A stretch of DNA of 64,000 nt from positions 105,656-169,655 of the forward strand of contig NZ_BBQH01000010.1 in assembly GCF_018397995.1 (NCBI RefSeq), read 5' to 3'. Both the position numbers and the translations under genes were made by a program. The notes beneath the pieces were generated by a model. It saw only the letters and a program-made list of their open reading frames with translations, had not been told where the DNA came from and did not search any database. The stretch comes from Rhizomonospora bruguierae (GTDB lineage Bacteria; Actinomycetota; Actinomycetes; Mycobacteriales; Micromonosporaceae). This document shows, one piece after another, positions 63,687 to 64,000 of the stretch (within the stretch, counting starts at the first letter, position 1; each line of letters begins with the position of its first letter).

Positions 63687-64000
63687 GCCCCGCGCAGGCG
63701 TGACCGTCCACCGCGCAGGCGGTGGGTGCCGCGAGCAGCATCGCCCCGTTCACCTCGAAGCCGACCGTGGCAGCGCCGTTGCCCGCGATCGTGCGGGTGC
63801 CGGTCGTCGGGGTGAAGGTCCAGGTGGCGCCGTCCCTGCGGGCGGTCGCGCCGCTGACGTTGGTGACGGTCAGCGACTCGCGGGGCAGCGTGATCGTCAG
63901 CGTCCAGCCGGTGACGTCCGTCGCGCCGGGGTTGCTGATCACCACCGACGACCGGTACCCCCACAGCCCCGAATCCTCCATCCGGTACTGCCCGGCGAGG
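63673..64000 (-). CDS. CBM2-type secreted protein, C-terminal part
   Basis: About 108 residues of a longer minus-strand protein that enters from beyond the right edge; reading is open to base 64000. SSVVISNPGATDVTGWTLTI, WTFTPTTGTRTIAGNGAATV and the ending ACAVDGHACAGL, with a Cys pair, match the C-terminus of a cellulose-binding CBM2-like domain. A catalytic domain is probably upstream, outside the window. It is convergent with the hydrolase gene, whose stop overlaps its own end. Confidence 0.8.
   Translation of the reverse strand, partial: LAGQYRMEDSGLWGYRSSVVISNPGATDVTGWTLTITLPRESLTVTNVSGATARRDGATWTFTPTTGTRTIAGNGAATVGFEVNGAMLLAAPTACAVDGHACAGLTEN

Overview
The window is very G+C-rich and densely coded. 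Its Pup-proteasome system, mycothiol synthesis (mshC), F420-type oxidoreductase and many GTG starts mark it as an actinobacterium. Gene content and order suggest a member of the Micromonosporaceae, close to Micromonospora; this is inferred from gene families, not from a marker gene. No rRNA, tRNA, CRISPR array, insertion sequence or phage gene was seen.

1-22.7 kb: the Pup-proteasome locus, split into blocks. A DUF3866 tail and pafA come first. A dTDP-L-rhamnose and glycan-assembly cassette (rmlC, methyltransferase, rmlA, rmlB, rmlD, DUF2304, two GT2 glycosyltransferases, a flippase-like protein) separates pafA from prcA-prcB-pup-dop. Two related multi-pass membrane proteins lie between dop and arc (mpa). 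A ferredoxin, a hypothetical gene, trmI, a site-2-type protease and a RecB-like nuclease follow.

22.8-32.5 kb: a NarL-type two-component system with a MacB-like ABC exporter, then a terpene synthase with an unusual metal motif and a low-complexity insert, a HAD phosphatase, and two decayed genes side by side (an ABC-2 permease remnant and a frameshifted streptomycin-kinase-like gene), then a VOC protein.

32.7-47.1 kb: conserved actinobacterial housekeeping: metH, a PAC2 protein, a GntR regulator with a candidate operator, mshC, SCO1664-like and DUF3090 genes, a histidine phosphatase, uppP, an LLM-class oxidoreductase, an aldo/keto reductase, DUF5703 and an M20 peptidase.

47.1-58.3 kb: accessory region. 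It holds a DUF2231 protein with perfect 27-bp tandem repeats, a LysR regulator, and the best candidate for an undescribed system: a repetitive acidic Gly/Ala/Asp/Pro peptide translationally coupled to a JmjC/cupin-4 oxygenase. A degenerate uridine-kinase-like gene, a SpoU methyltransferase, a DUF2231-Rieske fusion, a small protein with a ThDP enzyme, and a GH88-SDR pair under a LacI-type operator follow. A leaderless micro-ORF and structured leader then precede an orphan 68-residue peptide.

58.4-64 kb: a geranylgeranyl-reductase-like flavoprotein, a STAS protein, a secreted LPMO with CBM2, an SMP-30 protein, a glutamine amidotransferase, a dienelactone-hydrolase-like protein, and the tail of a CBM2-type secreted protein leaving the window.

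Many starts lack a Shine-Dalgarno sequence and have a TANNNT hexamer ending 6-7 nt before the start codon, pointing to widespread leaderless transcription. Perfect hairpins sit at most convergent gene ends.
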